In this document: piece by piece, positions 23,452 to 37,853 of the stretch
Position numbering within the stretch: the first letter of the stretch is position 1
Layout of the letters: every line of letters starts with the position of its first letter
Source of the DNA: Megascapheus bottae
Lineage: Eukaryota > Chordata > Mammalia > Rodentia > Geomyidae
Length of the DNA: 64,000 bases
NCBI GenBank assembly: GCA_024803745.1
Contig: JANJXV010000193.1
Location: forward strand, 1,240,001 to 1,304,000
Direction: 5' to 3'
Program-made: the position numbers and the translations under genes
The notes under the pieces: model-generated
Databases searched by the model: none
What the model saw: only the letters and a program-made list of their open reading frames with translations
Told to the model about the DNA's origin: nothing

Positions 23452-23649
23452 CCCTGTGTGTTTGACCTAGTGGGAGAGTCCTTGGCTACCAAGCAGTAAG
23501 CCTCAGGTTTGATTCCTCATTACCACATACATAGAAAACGCTGCAAGTGGTGCTGTGGCTTGGTGGGACAGCTAAAGCCTAAAGAAAGCCCAAGAACAAT
23601 GTTCACACTCTGAGGTCAAGTCCCAAGACTAGCAAAAACAAAAAAAAAT
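23452..23649 (+). repeat. Dimeric ID-like SINE, forward (spacer 3)
   Basis: Full linker present ('taccacatacatagaaaac'); tail variant 'gtggcttggtggg'. Confidence 0.75.
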
Positions 23650-24693
23650 TCGACAAGGGGCAAAATGCAGGCAGAGAAGGCACGGTGAAGCAAATGTTTT
23701 GTAAAGGATGAGGGCAATATTGACCCTTAAGTTTGGATCTTACCTAAGAAAGGCTCCTTGAACCTGAGACCAGACTGGTAGTTGGGCCTAGTGGAAGACA
23801 TTGGGATTGGACAAATAATGTGTGCTGTATACTACATCCACATGTATATTGTGAGACTGGAGGAGAGATTCAGCCTCCAGTATGTCTTTGGTGAGGTCTT
23901 TTGTGAGCAAGGATCTTTGGTCATTGGGCCCTGAAAGGTGACCCTGCCTCCCTCACAATGGAACAGAATATGGAACCCTGGTAACCAAGCCACTGTAACT
24001 AACAACCAGCTCAAGCCAGCTCACTTGGCCTGTGGCTCAGGAGGAAGAAAGATGTTGCTGCGCTGTTGCCAAAGGTCAGGAAACTCGAGTCTCAGGCATG
24101 GAAGTTGTGGATGTCTTACTCGAAGATGTACATGCTAGATCATTGCCAAGCCACAAATCCAGTATAACAGAACTTTCTCTAAGAAGAAGGCCAGGAAAAT
24201 CCAGGGCAACCAGATGAGGTATATTTCTAAGAAGAAATGTATTTGACCCCATCATCCTCCCCACACACTACAACTTTCTTTTTTTTTTCATTTTTTTATT
24301 GTAATTAGTAAAAGGGTTAGATGATATTTGCCAGATAGAAGGTGCATTAATTCACATACATTGATACCCTTTCACATGTCTTGGTACCCATTTCCCTCCA
24401 ACCCCACACCCCCACCCGTCTTGGTTTTCCCCCCTTCCCTATCAAATTTCAAATATCCAAATACAAACAAATTCAATATATCAGATAACAAAGTGAGATA
24501 CTATACCAATATGGGATAACCAAGGGACAGCAAGCGAGATGAGAGACAACATAGTACATTAAGGACAACAATCATTCATGATATGGCTTTTGTGTCAATA
24601 TCCTGGAGGTCCTCTCAATTAGCTTCACATTATATGGCCTTATATATGGCCTTTTGCTCTATTGCCAATCTCTGCTAGTAGAGCCCAAGGTTT

Positions 24694-27600
24694 CTACTGA
24701 TTATGACGAATGAGGGAAACCACTGAGCCTAAGTTCCTTTGAGTCTGGCTTACTTCACTTAATATGATTTGTTCTAAGTCTTTACATTTCCTAACAAATG
24801 GGGCGATGTCATTCTTTCTGACAGCAGCATAGAATTCCATTGTGTACAAATACCACAACTTGTTGATCCACTCATCAACTGAGGGACATCTGGGTTGGTT
24901 CCATATCTTTGCTATGGTGAATAGTGCTGCAATGAACATTGTTGTGCTAGTGGGTTTAGTATGCCCTTGTTTCTGGATTGTTGGGTAAATGCCAAGTACT
25001 GGAATTGCTGGGTCATAGGGGAGTTGTATGTTTAGCGTTTTGAGGCACTGCCGCACTGCTTTCCATAGTGGTTGAACGAGTTTGCACTCCCACCAACAGT
25101 GTAGTAGTGATCCCTCCTGACCACATCCCCTCCAGCATCTGTTGTCATTCGTTTTCCTGATCCTGGCCATTCTAACTGGAGTTAGGTGGAATCTTAGACT
25201 TGTTTTGATTTGCATTTCTTTTATGACCAGAGATGTTGAGCATTTCTTCATGTGTCTATAGGCCATTTTTGTTTCTTCTTCAGAGAAGACTCTCTTTAAG
25301 TCTTTGGCCCATTTTGTAATGGGATGGGTGTTACTTTGGAGGTTAGTTTTGGAGTGATTCAATTTTTTGAGTTGTTGATATATTTTAGATATGAGGCCTT
25401 GTTCCGTTGTTTGGGTGGTGAAGATATTCTCCCACTCTGTAGGCTTCCTGATTAGTTTACTAGCTATATCCGTTGCCATACAAAAGCTCTGCAGTTTAAT
25501 GCAGTCCCACTTATCCAGCCTTTCTCTGATTTGTTGTGATTCTTGGTCCTTATTAAGAAAGTTTCGACCTGTACCAAGGAGGCCTAGTGTATCTCCTATT
25601 CCTTCCTGTAAACTTTTCAGTGTGTCAGCTTTTACCTCCACGTCTTTGATCCATTTGGAGTTAATTCTAGTGCAAGGTGACAAAGAAGGATCCAACTTTA
25701 GTTTTCTGCAGGTGTTTAACCAGTTCTGCCAACACACCTTGTTGAAGAGGCTATCTTTCTGCCATTCTATATTTTTGGCTCCCTGGTCAAAGATTAGGTG
25801 GCCATAGGTCTGTGGTTTAATATCTGGGTCCGCAGTTCTACTCCATTGGACTTCAGGCCTGTTCTTGTGCCAGTACCAAGCTGTTTTGAGAATTATAGCT
25901 CTGTAATAGAGCCTTAAGTTTGGAATTGAAATTCCTCCAGCGCTGTTCTTTCTGCTAAGAAGTGTTTTTGCTATACGGGGTCTTTTATTATTCCATATGA
26001 AATTTTGAATTGCCTCTTCTATGTCTTTAAAGAATGACATTGGGATGTTGATGGGTATTACATTGAATTTGTAGATAGCCCTTGGCAAGATTGTCATTTT
26101 CACAATGTTGATTCTTCCAATCCAGGAGCATGGGAGGTTTTTCCATTTCCTTAGTTCTGCTTTAATTTCCTTTTTTAGGGTTTTAAAGTTTTCATCTAAA
26201 CGGTCCTTTACATTCTTAGTTAAGCTAATTGCTAGGTACTTTATTTTCTTTGAGGCTATTGTGAAAGGATTTTCTTTCCTGATTATTGCCTCATTCCTCT
26301 CAGTGTTGGCGTAAAGTAAGGCAGTTGATTTGTGAGGGTTGATTTTATGGCCTGCTACCCTTCCAAAGCTTTGAATCAGCTCAAGGAGCTTGGGAGTAGA
26401 GTCTATAGGATTCTTTAAATACAGAATCATGTCATCTGCAAAGAGGGATAGTTTTATTTCCTCTTTCCCTACTTGGATCCCCTTTATGCTTGCTTCTTGC
26501 CATATTGCACTGCCTAGGAATTCTAGTACTATGTTAAAAAGGAGTGGAGAGAGTGGGCATCCTTGTCTCGTTCCTGATTTTAGAGGGAATGGCTTAGATT
26601 TTCACCATTAAGTATAATACTAGCAGTGGGTTTCTCATACACAGCCTTTATTACATTGAGAAATGTTCCATGGATTCCTAGTTTCTCCACATCTTTTAAC
26701 ATAAAGGGGTTTTGGATCTTGTCAAATGCCTTTTCCGCATCTATTGAGACAATCATGTGATTTTATCCCTGCTCCTGTTGATGTGTTGAATTATATTAAT
26801 TGATTTGTGTATGTTGAACCAGCTTTGCCTCCCTGTGATGAATCCAGTTTGATCATAGTGTATATTTTTTTGGATGAGTTGTTGTAGACGGTTGGCCAGT
26901 ATTTTGTTGAGAAGTTTTGCATCGATGTTCATCAAAGAAATGGGTCTATAGATCTCTTTCTTTGATGAATCTCTGTCTGGTTTGGGGATGAGGGATATGC
27001 TGGCTTCACAGAATCAGTTTAGTAAAGAACCTTCATTTTCACTTTCGTTGAAGAGCTTGAGGAGTATTGGTGTGAGCTCTGCTTTGAAGACCTTATAGAA
27101 TTCAGCTGTGAATCCATCTGGCCCTGGGCTCTTTTTAAGTGGAAGTTGTCTAATTTCCATTTCTATTTCAGAGCTTGAAATAGGCCTGTTGAGTTGGGTT
27201 AGCTCTTCTTGGTTCAGTGTGTGTATGTTAATATTGTCTAGGAATTCATCCATTTCTTCTAGATTCTCAAATTTGTTGGCGTAAAGGTTTGAGAAGTATT
27301 CCCTCATGATATTCTGGATCTTGGTAATTTCTGTCGTGATATTACCATTTTCATCTGCGATTTTGTTTATTTCAATATGGTCTCTTCTTTTTTTGGTAAG
27401 ATTTGCTAAGGGCTTGTCAATTTTGTTAATTCTTTCAAGAACCAACTCCTTGTTTTGTTGATTGTTTCTATAGTTTTTTTTATTCCAAATCATTTAATTC
27501 TGCTTTGATTTTAATAATTTGCTTTCTCCTAATGGGTTTAGGGTTGGTTTGTTGCTCTTTTTCCAGGAGGTTAAGGTGAGACATTAACTAGTTGGTTTGC

Positions 27601-28535
27601 CATTTTTCCAACTTGCTGTTGTAGGCACTCCACGCTATAAATTTTCCTCTGAGTACTGCCTTTGTTGTGTCCCTAAGGAGTTGATATTTGTGTGCTCCTT
27701 ATTGTTAAATTTCATAAACAGTTGGATATCTGTTCTGATCTCTTCGATTACCCATTGTTTTTGATTCAACAATGTGTGGTTCAGTCTCCATGAGTTACAG
27801 GGTTTTCTTTGGTGGAGATGTGTGTTCAGCTCCAATTTGATGCCTTTATGGTCTGAGAGTGTGCATGGAATAATTTCAGTGTTTCTGAATCTGTCCAGGT
27901 TTGCTTTATGGCCTAAGATGTGGTCTATTTTGGAAAATGTTCCATGTGCTGCTGAGAAAGACGTATATTGTGGTGTTACTGGGTGGAATATTCTGCAGAT
28001 GTCTGTTAGATCTAGTGGGTCTATATAGTTGTTCAGTTCTAAGGTTTCTCTGTTGAGTTTTTGCCTTGTTGATCTGTCCATAGGTGAGAGTGGTGTGTTA
28101 AACTCACCAACAATCACTGTGTTTCGATCTATGTATGGTTTCAGTGTAAGTAAAGTTTGCTTGATGAAGTTTGGAGCTCCGGGATTGGGTGTGTAAATAT
28201 TTAGGATTGTTATGTCTTCCGGGAGGAAAGATCCCTTTAGTAGTATGTAGTAACCTTCTTTGTCTTTTCTTACTAATTTTAGTTTGAAGTCTATTGTATC
28301 TGATATGAGGATGGCAACTCTAGCCTGTTTATGGGGGCAGTTAGCTTGATAGAGTTTATTCCAACCTCTCACTTTCAAAAGATGATTGTTTTTGGGTACG
28401 ATGTGTCTCTTCAAGTCAGCAGAACGATGGCTCTTGCTTTTTGATCCAACTAGACAACCTATGCCGTTTAATTGGAGAGTTAAGTCCATTGATATTGAGA
28501 GTTAGGATTGAGAGATATTTATTAGTTCCTACCAT
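24694..28535 (-). pseudogene. L1 ORF2, copy 3, broken
   Basis: Shared lesions as in copy 1, including the one-base RT deletion (about 26592). The last 578 codons (26430-24694) are open. RT motif C is FADD and the zinc-knuckle-like C-C-H-C is intact. Confidence 0.92.
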
Positions 28536-28583
28536 TTTTAAAAGCTTTTAGTAGGGCCTGTGTCTTGACAGTTCTTGTGGTCC

Positions 28584-29767
28584 TTAGATGGTATGCTGTT
28601 TAGGTGGCATTTCTTCCCCTATATTGCATTTATTTTGGTTTTCTATGTATAGAGCATCTTTGAGAATTCTCTGTAGTGTTGGTTTTGTTTCGACATATTG
28701 TTGCAGCTTTTCCCTGGAATGGAATGTTTTTATTTTTCCCTCAGTTATGAATGAGAGCTTAGCTGGCTACAGTATTCTTGGTTGGTAGTTATTTGATATA
28801 AGGGCATGACATATATGCTTCCAGTCACTTCGTGCTTGCATGGTCTCTGCTGAGAAATCTGGGGTTATTCTGATTGTTTTGCCTTTGTAGTTTACTGATC
28901 CCTTTTCCCTGGCTGCCTTTAGGATCTTTCCTTTCGTTTCTATTGATCCAGTTCGGATCACAATGTGGCGGTGGGATGTTCTTTTCTGGTCAGGTCTGTT
29001 TGGGGTTCTAAAAGCTTCTCGTATCTGGATGGGCCTGCCCTTCTGGATATTTGGGAAATTCTCTGAGATGATTCCCTGAAGTATATTTCCAATACCATTG
29101 ACCTCTTTCTCCACGCCCTCCTCAATACCAACTAGCCTTAAATTAGGCTTCCTAATTGTATCTTGGACCTCCTGAAGCGCTCTCTCATATTTCCTAGATT
29201 TGGATTGACTCATTTTCTGTTCTTTATAATACCTAAATTATCTTCAGCCACGGAAATTCTCTCCTCTGCAATGTCTAACCTGCTATCAAAGCTATCTACT
29301 TTATTTTTCATCTCCCTTGCTTCTAATTGCTCACTTTTGATGCCTTGCATCCCTTGTTTTAGATCATGTATGGATTTCTTTATCTCCTTGATTTCCTTTT
29401 GAGTGGTTAGCTCAGTAGCTTTATTTTCTTTGGACATTTGCTGGAGTTTGGTCACGTTTTTATTTGTGGATTCTTTGAGTTCATTCCTCTTTCTTTGAAA
29501 TACCTTTATTATGGCCTCCTTTATGGCTTCTCCTTTTTCACTTATCACCTTGTTTTTGCTTTCCTCTTGTTCAGGTATGGCTTCCTCCATTATCTCTTTC
29601 TTTATATTTTCACATTTTTCATTAATGATGTTTATCAATTGCATTTGTGTAGCAATTGGAAGACTCTCCTCTAGGTTTGCCAGTGACTGTTCCATTGTCT
29701 GTTTACATTGGGTGGGGGATGTTGTTTCTTGATTTGACATTTTTCTTGAGTTTCTTGTTCTGCCCAT
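28584..29767 (-). pseudogene. L1 ORF1, copy 3, broken
   Basis: Pieces 29767-29210 and 29213-28767. Variants include RKRNELKEST in the coiled coil (shared with copy 4) and NYKGKTIRITPD in the C-terminal domain. Confidence 0.92.
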
Positions 29768-30451
29768 TTGAAAATGGGAGCAAGATTACTACTAAATACG
29801 ATTATAGTTTTTCAGATATAACCAACCTAGACCTCTGTAGCTGGCAGACACTAGATGTTCACAAGTTTTGATTGGTATTATCACTCTTTCTTTTTGTGCA
29901 CTTACAGACCAGCCTAATACAACCACTGATAAGCGATTTATACCCAAAACAATAAGCCTCTCAATCCAATCTCTATTGTCTTTAAGTCCCTCTGAGCCTA
30001 GAGAATAATTAACCACCTACATATACAATATTGCTCAACAGCCATCAAGTGTAGATCCGTGCAGTATAAGGGTTGAAAGACGAGCAGAGGTCCAGAGATA
30101 GAAAAAAAGAATGACAGAGGTCAGGGGAGGTGCAAGAGGATTAACGTAGGAGTGTAAGAATATTGTAGTAATGAAGAAAAGTTATAGCATAAGGATAACT
30201 GACATAAGTTGGTAAGTAGGTAGCATATTTGAGTACAAAGTTTGGAAAGTATTAGAATAAAACTTATGTGTTGCTGCACGACTAGCTCTTAGCCCAACCA
30301 GTGGCCTCACAGTGGACCGTGGGTTGGATCTGTTTTTCTTGTCTACGTTGAGGGAAAGGGGTATTTCACAAGATGCAGAAGCGAAGATTTCAGAAGCAAA
30401 TGCTGTGAGTGAATTAGCTCGTAAAAAGCATTTTTATTTTCTTTTATCTTT

Positions 30452-30638
30452 CTGCCAGTCTTGGGGCTTGAATTCAGGGCCTGAGCACTCTCCTCGGGTT
30501 TTCTCAAGTCTAGCCCTCTGCCACTTGAGCCACAGTGCCACATCTAGATTTTCTATCTATGTGGTACTGAGCAATCAAACCCAGATCTTCATGGATGCTA
30601 GGCATGCACTCTACCACTATGCCAAACTCTCAACCCTG
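30452..30638 (-). repeat. Dimeric ID-like SINE, reverse (spacer 4)
   Basis: Ortholog of the spacer 1 element; 'gcatgcactc' variant as in spacers 2 and 5. Confidence 0.85.
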
Positions 30639-30874
30639 ACATAGTAATTATAAAGTCATCATCATCATCATCATATCCAAATATCCTTTCTCCTACAAAG
30701 AATGAACACTTAACTGTGTCTAATGCTTTTTTTTAATTTCACTAATTCTTCTGTGTTTTTCCCTCTTGCATTTTTTACATATTACAGCAAAGCTAATCAT
30801 CAGGAAAAATTGATTAGGATACAGAAACCTAATAATATCCTAGTAGATTGACTTCAAAAATATGTGCAAGATCA

Positions 30875-31054
30875 CCTGTGTGTTTGACCTAGTGGGAGAG
30901 TCCTTGGCTACCAAGCAGTAAGCCTCAGGTTTGATTCCTCATTACGCTGCAAGTGGTGCTGTGGCTCGGTGGGACAGCTAAAGCCTAAAGAAAGCCCAGG
31001 AACAATGTTCACACTCTGAGGTCAAGTCCCAAGACTAGCAAAAACAAAAAAAAT
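30875..31054 (+). repeat. Dimeric ID-like SINE, forward, with 16-base deletion (spacer 4)
   Basis: 'cattacgctgc' junction as in spacers 2 and 5. Confidence 0.75.
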
Positions 31055-32098
31055 TCGACAAGGGGCAAAATGCAGGCAGAGAAGGCACTGTGAAGCAAAT
31101 GTTTTGTAAAGGATGAGGGCAATATTGACCCTTAAGTTTGGATCTTACCTAAGAAAGGCTCCTTGAGCCTGAGACCAGACTGGTAGTTGGGCCTAGTGGA
31201 AGACATTGGGATTGGACAAATAATGTGTGCTGTATACTACATCCACATGTATATTGTGAGACTGGAGGAGAGATTCAGCCTCCAGTATGTCTTTGGTGAG
31301 GTCTTTTGTGAGCAAGGATCTTTGGTCATTGGGCCCTGAAAGGTGACCCTGCCTCCCTCACAATGGAACAGAATATGGAACCCTGGTAACCAAGCCACTG
31401 TAACTAACAACCAGCTCAAGCCAGCTCACTTGGCCTGTGGCTCAGGAGGAAGAAAGATGTTGCTGTGCTGTTGCCAAAGGTCAGGAAACTCGAGTCTCAG
31501 GCATGGAAGTTGTGGATGTCTTACTCGAAGATGTACATGCTAGATCATTGCCAAGCCACAAATCCCGTATAACAGAACTTTCTCTAAGAAGAAGGCCAGG
31601 AAAATCCAGGGCAACCAGATGAGGTAAATTTCTAAGAAGAAATGTATTTGACCCCATCATCCTCCCCACACACTACAACTTTCCTTTTTTTTCATTTTTT
31701 TATTGTAATTAGTAAAAGGGTTAGATGATATTTGCCAGATAGAAGGTGCATTAATTCACATACATTGATACCCTTTCACATGTCTTGGTACCCATTTCCC
31801 TCCAACCCCACACCCCCCACCCGTCTTGGTTTTCCCCCCTTCCCTATCAAATTTCAAATATCCAAATACAAATAAATTCAATATATCAGATAACAAAGTG
31901 AGATACTATACCAATATGGGATAACCAAGGGACAGCAAGCGAGATGAGAGACAACATAGTACATTAAGGACAACAATCATTCATTATATGGCTTTTGTGT
32001 CAATATCCTGGAGGTCCTCTCAATTAGCTTCACATTATATGGCCTTATATATGGCCTTTTGCTCTATTGCCAATCTCTGCTAGTAGAGCCCAAGGTTT

Positions 32099-35000
32099 CT
32101 ACTGATTATGACGAATGAGGGAAACCACTGAGCCTAAGATCCTTTGAGTCTGGCTTACTTCACTTAATATGATTTGTTCTAAGTCTTTCCATTTCCTAAC
32201 AAATGGGGCGATGTCATTCTTTCTGACAGCAGCATAGAATTCCATTGTGTACAAATACCACAACTTGTTGATCCACTCATCAACTGAGGGACATCTGGGT
32301 TGGTTCCATATCTTTGCTATGGTGAATAGTGCTGCAATGAACATTGTTGTGCTAGTGGGTTTAGTATGCCCTTGTTTCTGGATTGTTGGGTAAATGCCAA
32401 GTACTGGAATTGCTGGGTCATAGGGGAGTTGTATGTTTAGCGTTTTGAGGCACTGCCGCACTGCTTTCCATAGTGGTTGAACGAGTTTGCACTCCCACCA
32501 ACAGTGTAGTAGTGATCCCTCCTGACCACATCCCCTCCAGCATCTGTTGTCATTCGTTTTCCTGATCCTGGCCATTCTAACTGGAGTTAGGTGGAATCTT
32601 AGACTTGTTTTGATTTGCATTTCTTTTATGACCAGAGATGTTGAGCATTTCTTCATGTGTCTATAGGCCATTTTTGTTTCTTCTTCAGAGAAGACTCTCT
32701 TTAAGTCTTTGGCCCATTTTGTAATGGGATGGGTGTTACTTTGGAGGTTAGTTTTGGAGTGATTCAGTTTTTTGAGTTGTTGATATATTTTAGATATGAG
32801 GCCTTGTTCCGTTGTTTGGGTGGTGAAGATCTTCTCCCACTCTGTAGGCTTCCTGATTAGTTTATTAGCTATATCCGTTGCCATACAAAAGCTCTGCAGT
32901 TTAATGCAGTCCCACTTATCCAGCCTTTCTCTGATTTATTGTGATTCTTGGTCCTTATTAAGAAAGTTTCGACCTGTACCAAGGAGGCCTAGTGTATCTC
33001 CTATTCCTTCCTGTAAACTTTTCAGTGTGTCAGCTTTTACCTCCACGTCTTTGATCCATTTGGAGTTAATTCTAGTGCAAGGGGACAAAGAAGGATCCAA
33101 CTTTAGTTTTCTGCAGGTGTTTAACCAGTTCTGCCAGCACAACTTGTTGAAGAGGCTATCTTTCTTCCATTCTATTTTTTTGGCTCCCTGGTCAAAGATT
33201 AGGTGGTCATAGGTCTGTGGTTTAATATCTGGGTCCGCAGTTCTACTCCATTGGACTTCAGGCCTGTTCTTGTGCCAGTACCAAGCTGTTTTGAGAATTA
33301 TAGCTCTGTAATAGAGCCTTAAGTTTGGAATTGAAATTCCTCCAGCGCTGTTCTTTCTGCTAAGAAGTGTTTTTGCTATACGGGGTCTTTTATTATTCCA
33401 TATGAAATTTTGAATTGCCTCTTCTATGTCTTTAAAGAATGACATTGGGATGTTGATGGGTATTACATTGAATTTGTAGATAGCCCTTGGCAAGATTGTC
33501 ATTTTCACAATGTTGATTCTTCCAATCCAGGAGCATGGGAGGTTTTTCCATTTCCTTAGTTCTGCTTTAATTTCCTTTTTTAGGGTTTTAAAGTTTTCAT
33601 CTATACGGTCCTTTATATTCTTAGTTAAGCTAATTGCTAGGTACTTTATTTTCTTTGAGGCTATTGTGAAAGGATTTTCTTTCCTGATTATTGCCTCGTT
33701 CCTCTCAGTGTTGGCGTAAAGTAAGGCAGTTGATTTGTGAGGGTTGATTTTATGGCCTGCTACCATTCCAAAGCTTTGAATCAGCTCAAGGAGCTTGGGA
33801 GTAGAGTCTATAGGATTCTTTAAATACAGAATCATGTCATCTGCAAAGAGGGATAGTTTTATTTCCTCTTTCCCTACTTGGATCCCCTTTATGCTTGCTT
33901 CTTGCCATATTGCACTGCCTAGGAATTCTAGTACTATGTTAAAAAGGAGTGGAGAGAGTGGGCATCCTTGTCTCGTTCCTGATTTTAGAGGGAATGGCTT
34001 AGATTTTCACCATTAAGTATAATACTAGCAGTGGGTTTCTCATACACAGCCTTTATTACATTGAGAAATGTTCCATGGATTCCTAGTTTCTCCACATCTT
34101 TTAACATAAAGGGGTTTTGGATATTGTCAAATGCCTTTTCCGCATCTATTGAGACAATCATGTGATTTTATCCCTGCTCCTGTTGATGTGTTGAATTATA
34201 TTAATTGATTTGTGTATGTTGAACCAGCTTTGCCTCCCTGTGATGAATCCAGTTTGATCATAGTGTATATTTTTTTGGATGAGTTGTTGTAGACGGTTGG
34301 CCAGTATTTTGTTGAGAAGTTTTGCATCGATGTTCATCAAAGAAATGGGTCTATAGATCTCTTTCTTTGATGAATCTCTGTCTGGTTTGGGGATGAGGGA
34401 TATGCTGGCTTCACAGAATCAGTTTAGTAAAGAACCTTCATTTTCACTTTCGTTGAAGAGCTTGAGGAGTATTGGTGTGAGCTCTGCTTTGAAGACCTTA
34501 TAGAATTCAGCTGTGAATCCATCTGGCCCTGGGCTCTTTTTAAGTGGAAGTTGTCTAATTTCCATTTATATTTCAGAGCTTGAAATAGGCCTGTTGAGTT
34601 GGGTTAGCTCTTCTTGGTTCAGTGTGTGTATGTTAATATTGTCTAGGAATTCATCCATTTCTTCTAGATTCTCAAATTTGTTGGCGTAAAGGTTTGAGAA
34701 GTATTCCCTCATGATATTCTGGATCTTGGTAATTTCTGTCGTGATATTACCATTTTCATCTGCGATTTTGTTTATTTCGATATGCTCTCTTCTTTTTTTG
34801 GTAAGATTTGCTAAGGGCTTGTCAATTTTGTTAATTCTTTCAAGAACCAACTCCTTGTTGTTGATTCTTTCTATAGTTTTTTTTATTCCAAATCATTAAT
34901 TCTGCTTTGATTTTAATAATTTGCTTTGTCCTAATGGATTTAGGGTTGGTTTGTTGCTCTTTTTCCAGGAGGTTAAGGTGAGACATTAACTAGTTGGTTT

Positions 35001-35937
35001 GCCATTTTTCCAACTTGCTGTTGTAGGTACTCCACGCTATAAATTTTCCTCTGAGTACTGCCTTTGTTGTGTCCCTAAGGAGTTGATATTTGTGTGCTCC
35101 TTATTGTTAAATTTCATAAACAGTTGGATATCTGTTCTGATCTCTTCGATTACCCATTGTTTTTGATTCAACAATGTGTGGTTCAGTCTCCATGAGTTAC
35201 AGGGTTTTCTTTGGTGGAGATGTGTGTTCAGCTCCAATTTGATGCCTTTATGGTCTGAGAGTGTGCATGGAATAATTTCAGTGTTTCTGAATCTGTCCAG
35301 GTTTGCTTTATGGCCTAAGATGTGGTCTATTTTGGAAAATGTTCCATGTGCTGCTGAGAAAGACGTATATTGTGGTGTTACTGGGTGGAATATTCTGCAG
35401 ATGTCTGTTAGATCTAGTGGGTCTATATAGTTGTTCAGTTCTAAGGTTTCTCTGTTGAGTTTTTGCCTTGTTGATCTGTCCATAGGTGAGAGTGGTGTGT
35501 TAAACTCACCAACAATCACTGTGTTTCGATCTATGTATGGTTTCAGTGTAAGTAAAGTTTGCTTGATGAAGTTTGGAGCTCCGGGATTGGGTGTGTAAAT
35601 ATTTAGGATTGTTATGTCTTCCGGGAGGAAAGATCCCTTTAGTAGTATGTAGTAACCTTCTTTGTCTTTTCTTACTAATTTTAGTTTGAAGTCTATTGTA
35701 TCTGATATGAGGATGGCAACTCTAGCCTGTTTATGGGGGCAGTTAGCTTGATAGAGTTTATTCCAACCTCTCACTTTCAAAAGATGATTGTTTTTGGGTA
35801 CGATGTGTCTCTTCAAGTCAGCAGAACGATGGCTCTTGCTTTTTGATCCAACTAGACAACCTATGCCGTTTAATTGGAGAGTTAAGTCCATTGATATTGA
35901 GAGTTAGGATTGAGAGATATTTATTAGTTCCTACCAT
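32099..35937 (-). pseudogene. L1 ORF2, copy 4, most fragmented
   Basis: Besides the shared lesions it has the RT one-base deletion (about 33998) and the C-terminal stop (about 32936). Private lesions are a two-base loss at about 34857 ('ccttgttgttg') and a stop in the RT N-terminal part at about 34566. Open pieces: 35891-35037, 34850-34566, 34340-34158, 33835-32936, 32884-32099. FADD and zinc-knuckle residues are intact. Confidence 0.92.
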
Positions 35938-35985
35938 TTTTAAAAGCTTTTAGTAGGGCCTGTGTCTTGACAGTTCTTGTGGTCC

Positions 35986-37169
35986 TTAGATGGTATGCTG
36001 TTTAGGTGGCATTTCTTCCCCTATATTGCATTTATTTTGGTTTTCTATGTATAGAGCATCTTTGAGAATTCTCTGTAGTGTTGGTTTTGTTTCGACATAT
36101 TGTTGCAGCTTTTCCCTGGAATGGAATGTTTTTATTTTTCCCTCAGTTATGAATGAGAGCTTAGCTGGCTACAGTATTCTTGGTTGGTAGTTATTTGATA
36201 TAAGGGCATGACATATATGCTTCCAGTCACTTCGTGCTTGCATGGTCTCTGCTGAGAAATCTGGGGTTATTCTGATTGTTTTGCCTTTGTAGGTTACTGA
36301 TCCCTTTTCCCTGGCTGCCTTTAGGATCTTTCCTTTCGTTTCTATTGATCCAGTTCGGATCACAATGTGGCGGTGGGATGTTCTTTTCTGGTCAGGTCTG
36401 TTTGGGGTTCTAAAAGCTTCTCGTATCTGGATGGGCCTGCCCTTCTGGATATTTGGGAAATTCTCTGAGATGATTCCCTGAAGTATATTTCCAATACCAT
36501 TGACCTCTTTCTCCACGCCCTCCTCAATACCAACTAGCCTTAAATTAGGCTTCCTAATTGTATCTTGGACCTCCTGAAGCGCTCTCTCATATTTCCTAGA
36601 TTTGGATTGACTCATTTTCTGTTCTTTATAATACCTAAATTATCTTCAGCCACGGAAATTCTCTCCTCTGCAATGTCTAACCTGCTATCAAAGCTATCTA
36701 CTTTATTTTTCATCTCCCTTGCTTCTAATTGCTCACTTTTGATGCCTTGCATCCCTTGTTTTAGATCATGTATGGATTTCTTTATCTCCTTGATTTCCTT
36801 TTGAGTGGTTAGCTCAGTAGCTTTATTTTCTTTGGACATTTGCTGGAGTTTGGTCACGTTTTTATTTGTGGATTCTTTGAGTTCATTCCTCTTTCTTTGA
36901 AATACCTTTATTATGGCCTCCTTTATGGCTTCTCCTTTTTCACTTATCACCTTGTTTTTGCTTTCCTCTTGTTCAGGTATGGCTTCCTCCATTATCTCTT
37001 TCTTTATATTTTCACATTTTTCATTAATGATGTTTATCAATTGCATTTGTGTAGCAATTGGAAGACTCTCCTCTAGGTTTGCCAGTGACTGTTCCATTGT
37101 CTGTTTACATTGGGTGGGGGATGTTGTTTCTTGATTTGACATTTTTCTTGAGTTTCTTGTTCTGCCCAT
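35986..37169 (-). pseudogene. L1 ORF1, copy 4, broken
   Basis: Pieces 37169-36612 and 36615-36169; identical in layout to copy 3, sharing RKRNELKEST and YKGKTIRITPD. Confidence 0.92.
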
Positions 37170-37853
37170 TTGAAAATGGGAGCAAGATTACTACTAAATA
37201 CGATTATAGTTTTTCAGATATAACCAACCTAGACCTCTGTAGCTGGCAGACACTAGATGTTCACAAGTTTTGATTGTTATTATCACTCTTTCTTTTTGTG
37301 CACTTACAGACCAGCCTAATACAACCACTGATAAGCGATTTATACCCAAAACAATAAGCCTCTCAATCCAATCTCTATTGTCTTTAAGTCCCTCTGAGCC
37401 TAGAGAATAATTAACCACCTACATATACAATATTGCTCAACAGCCATCAAGTGTAGATCCGTGCAGTATAAGGGTTGAAAGACGAGCAGAGGTCCAGAGA
37501 TAGAAAAAAAGAATGACAGAGGTCAGGGGAGGTGCAAGAGGATTAACGTAGGAGTGTAAGAATATTGTAGTAATGAAGAAAAGTTATAGCATAAGGATAA
37601 CTGACATAAGTTGGTAAGTAGGTAGCATATTTGAGTACAAAGTTTGGAAAGTATTAGAATAAAACTTATGTGTTGCTGCACGACTAGCTCTTAGCCCAAC
37701 CAGTGGCCTCACAGTGGACCGTGGGTTGGATCTGTTTTTCTTGTCTACGTTGAGGGAAAGGGGTATTTCACAAGATGCAGAAGCGAAGATTTCAGAAGCA
37801 AATGCTGTGAGTGAATTAGCTCGTAAAAAGCATTTTTATTTTCTTTTATCTTT

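Larger units (their letters stand above)
22337..24274. repeat. Array spacer 3
   Basis: Clade C markers: 'tgacgtcaaaatatg' (one A fewer) and 'gtggcttggtggg'. The (TCA)n tract is longest here, 9 triplets with one CCA interruption at about 23225-23251. Confidence 0.85.
24275..29767 (-). mobile_element. L1 copy 3, nearly complete, inactive
   Basis: Structure as copy 1. The 3' third carries variants shared only with copy 7 (AKNIEWQKDSLFNKVCWQNW). Confidence 0.95.
29768..31680. repeat. Array spacer 4
   Basis: Clade B, almost identical to spacer 5: shared 'gatcacctgtgtg', 'ggaaaaattgatt', 16-base SINE deletion, (TCA)6 and 'atgacagaggtc'. Confidence 0.85.
31681..37169 (-). mobile_element. L1 copy 4, nearly complete, inactive
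   Basis: Nearly identical to copy 5, with private changes noted under its ORF2. Units 4 and 5 look like the youngest duplication in the window. Confidence 0.95.
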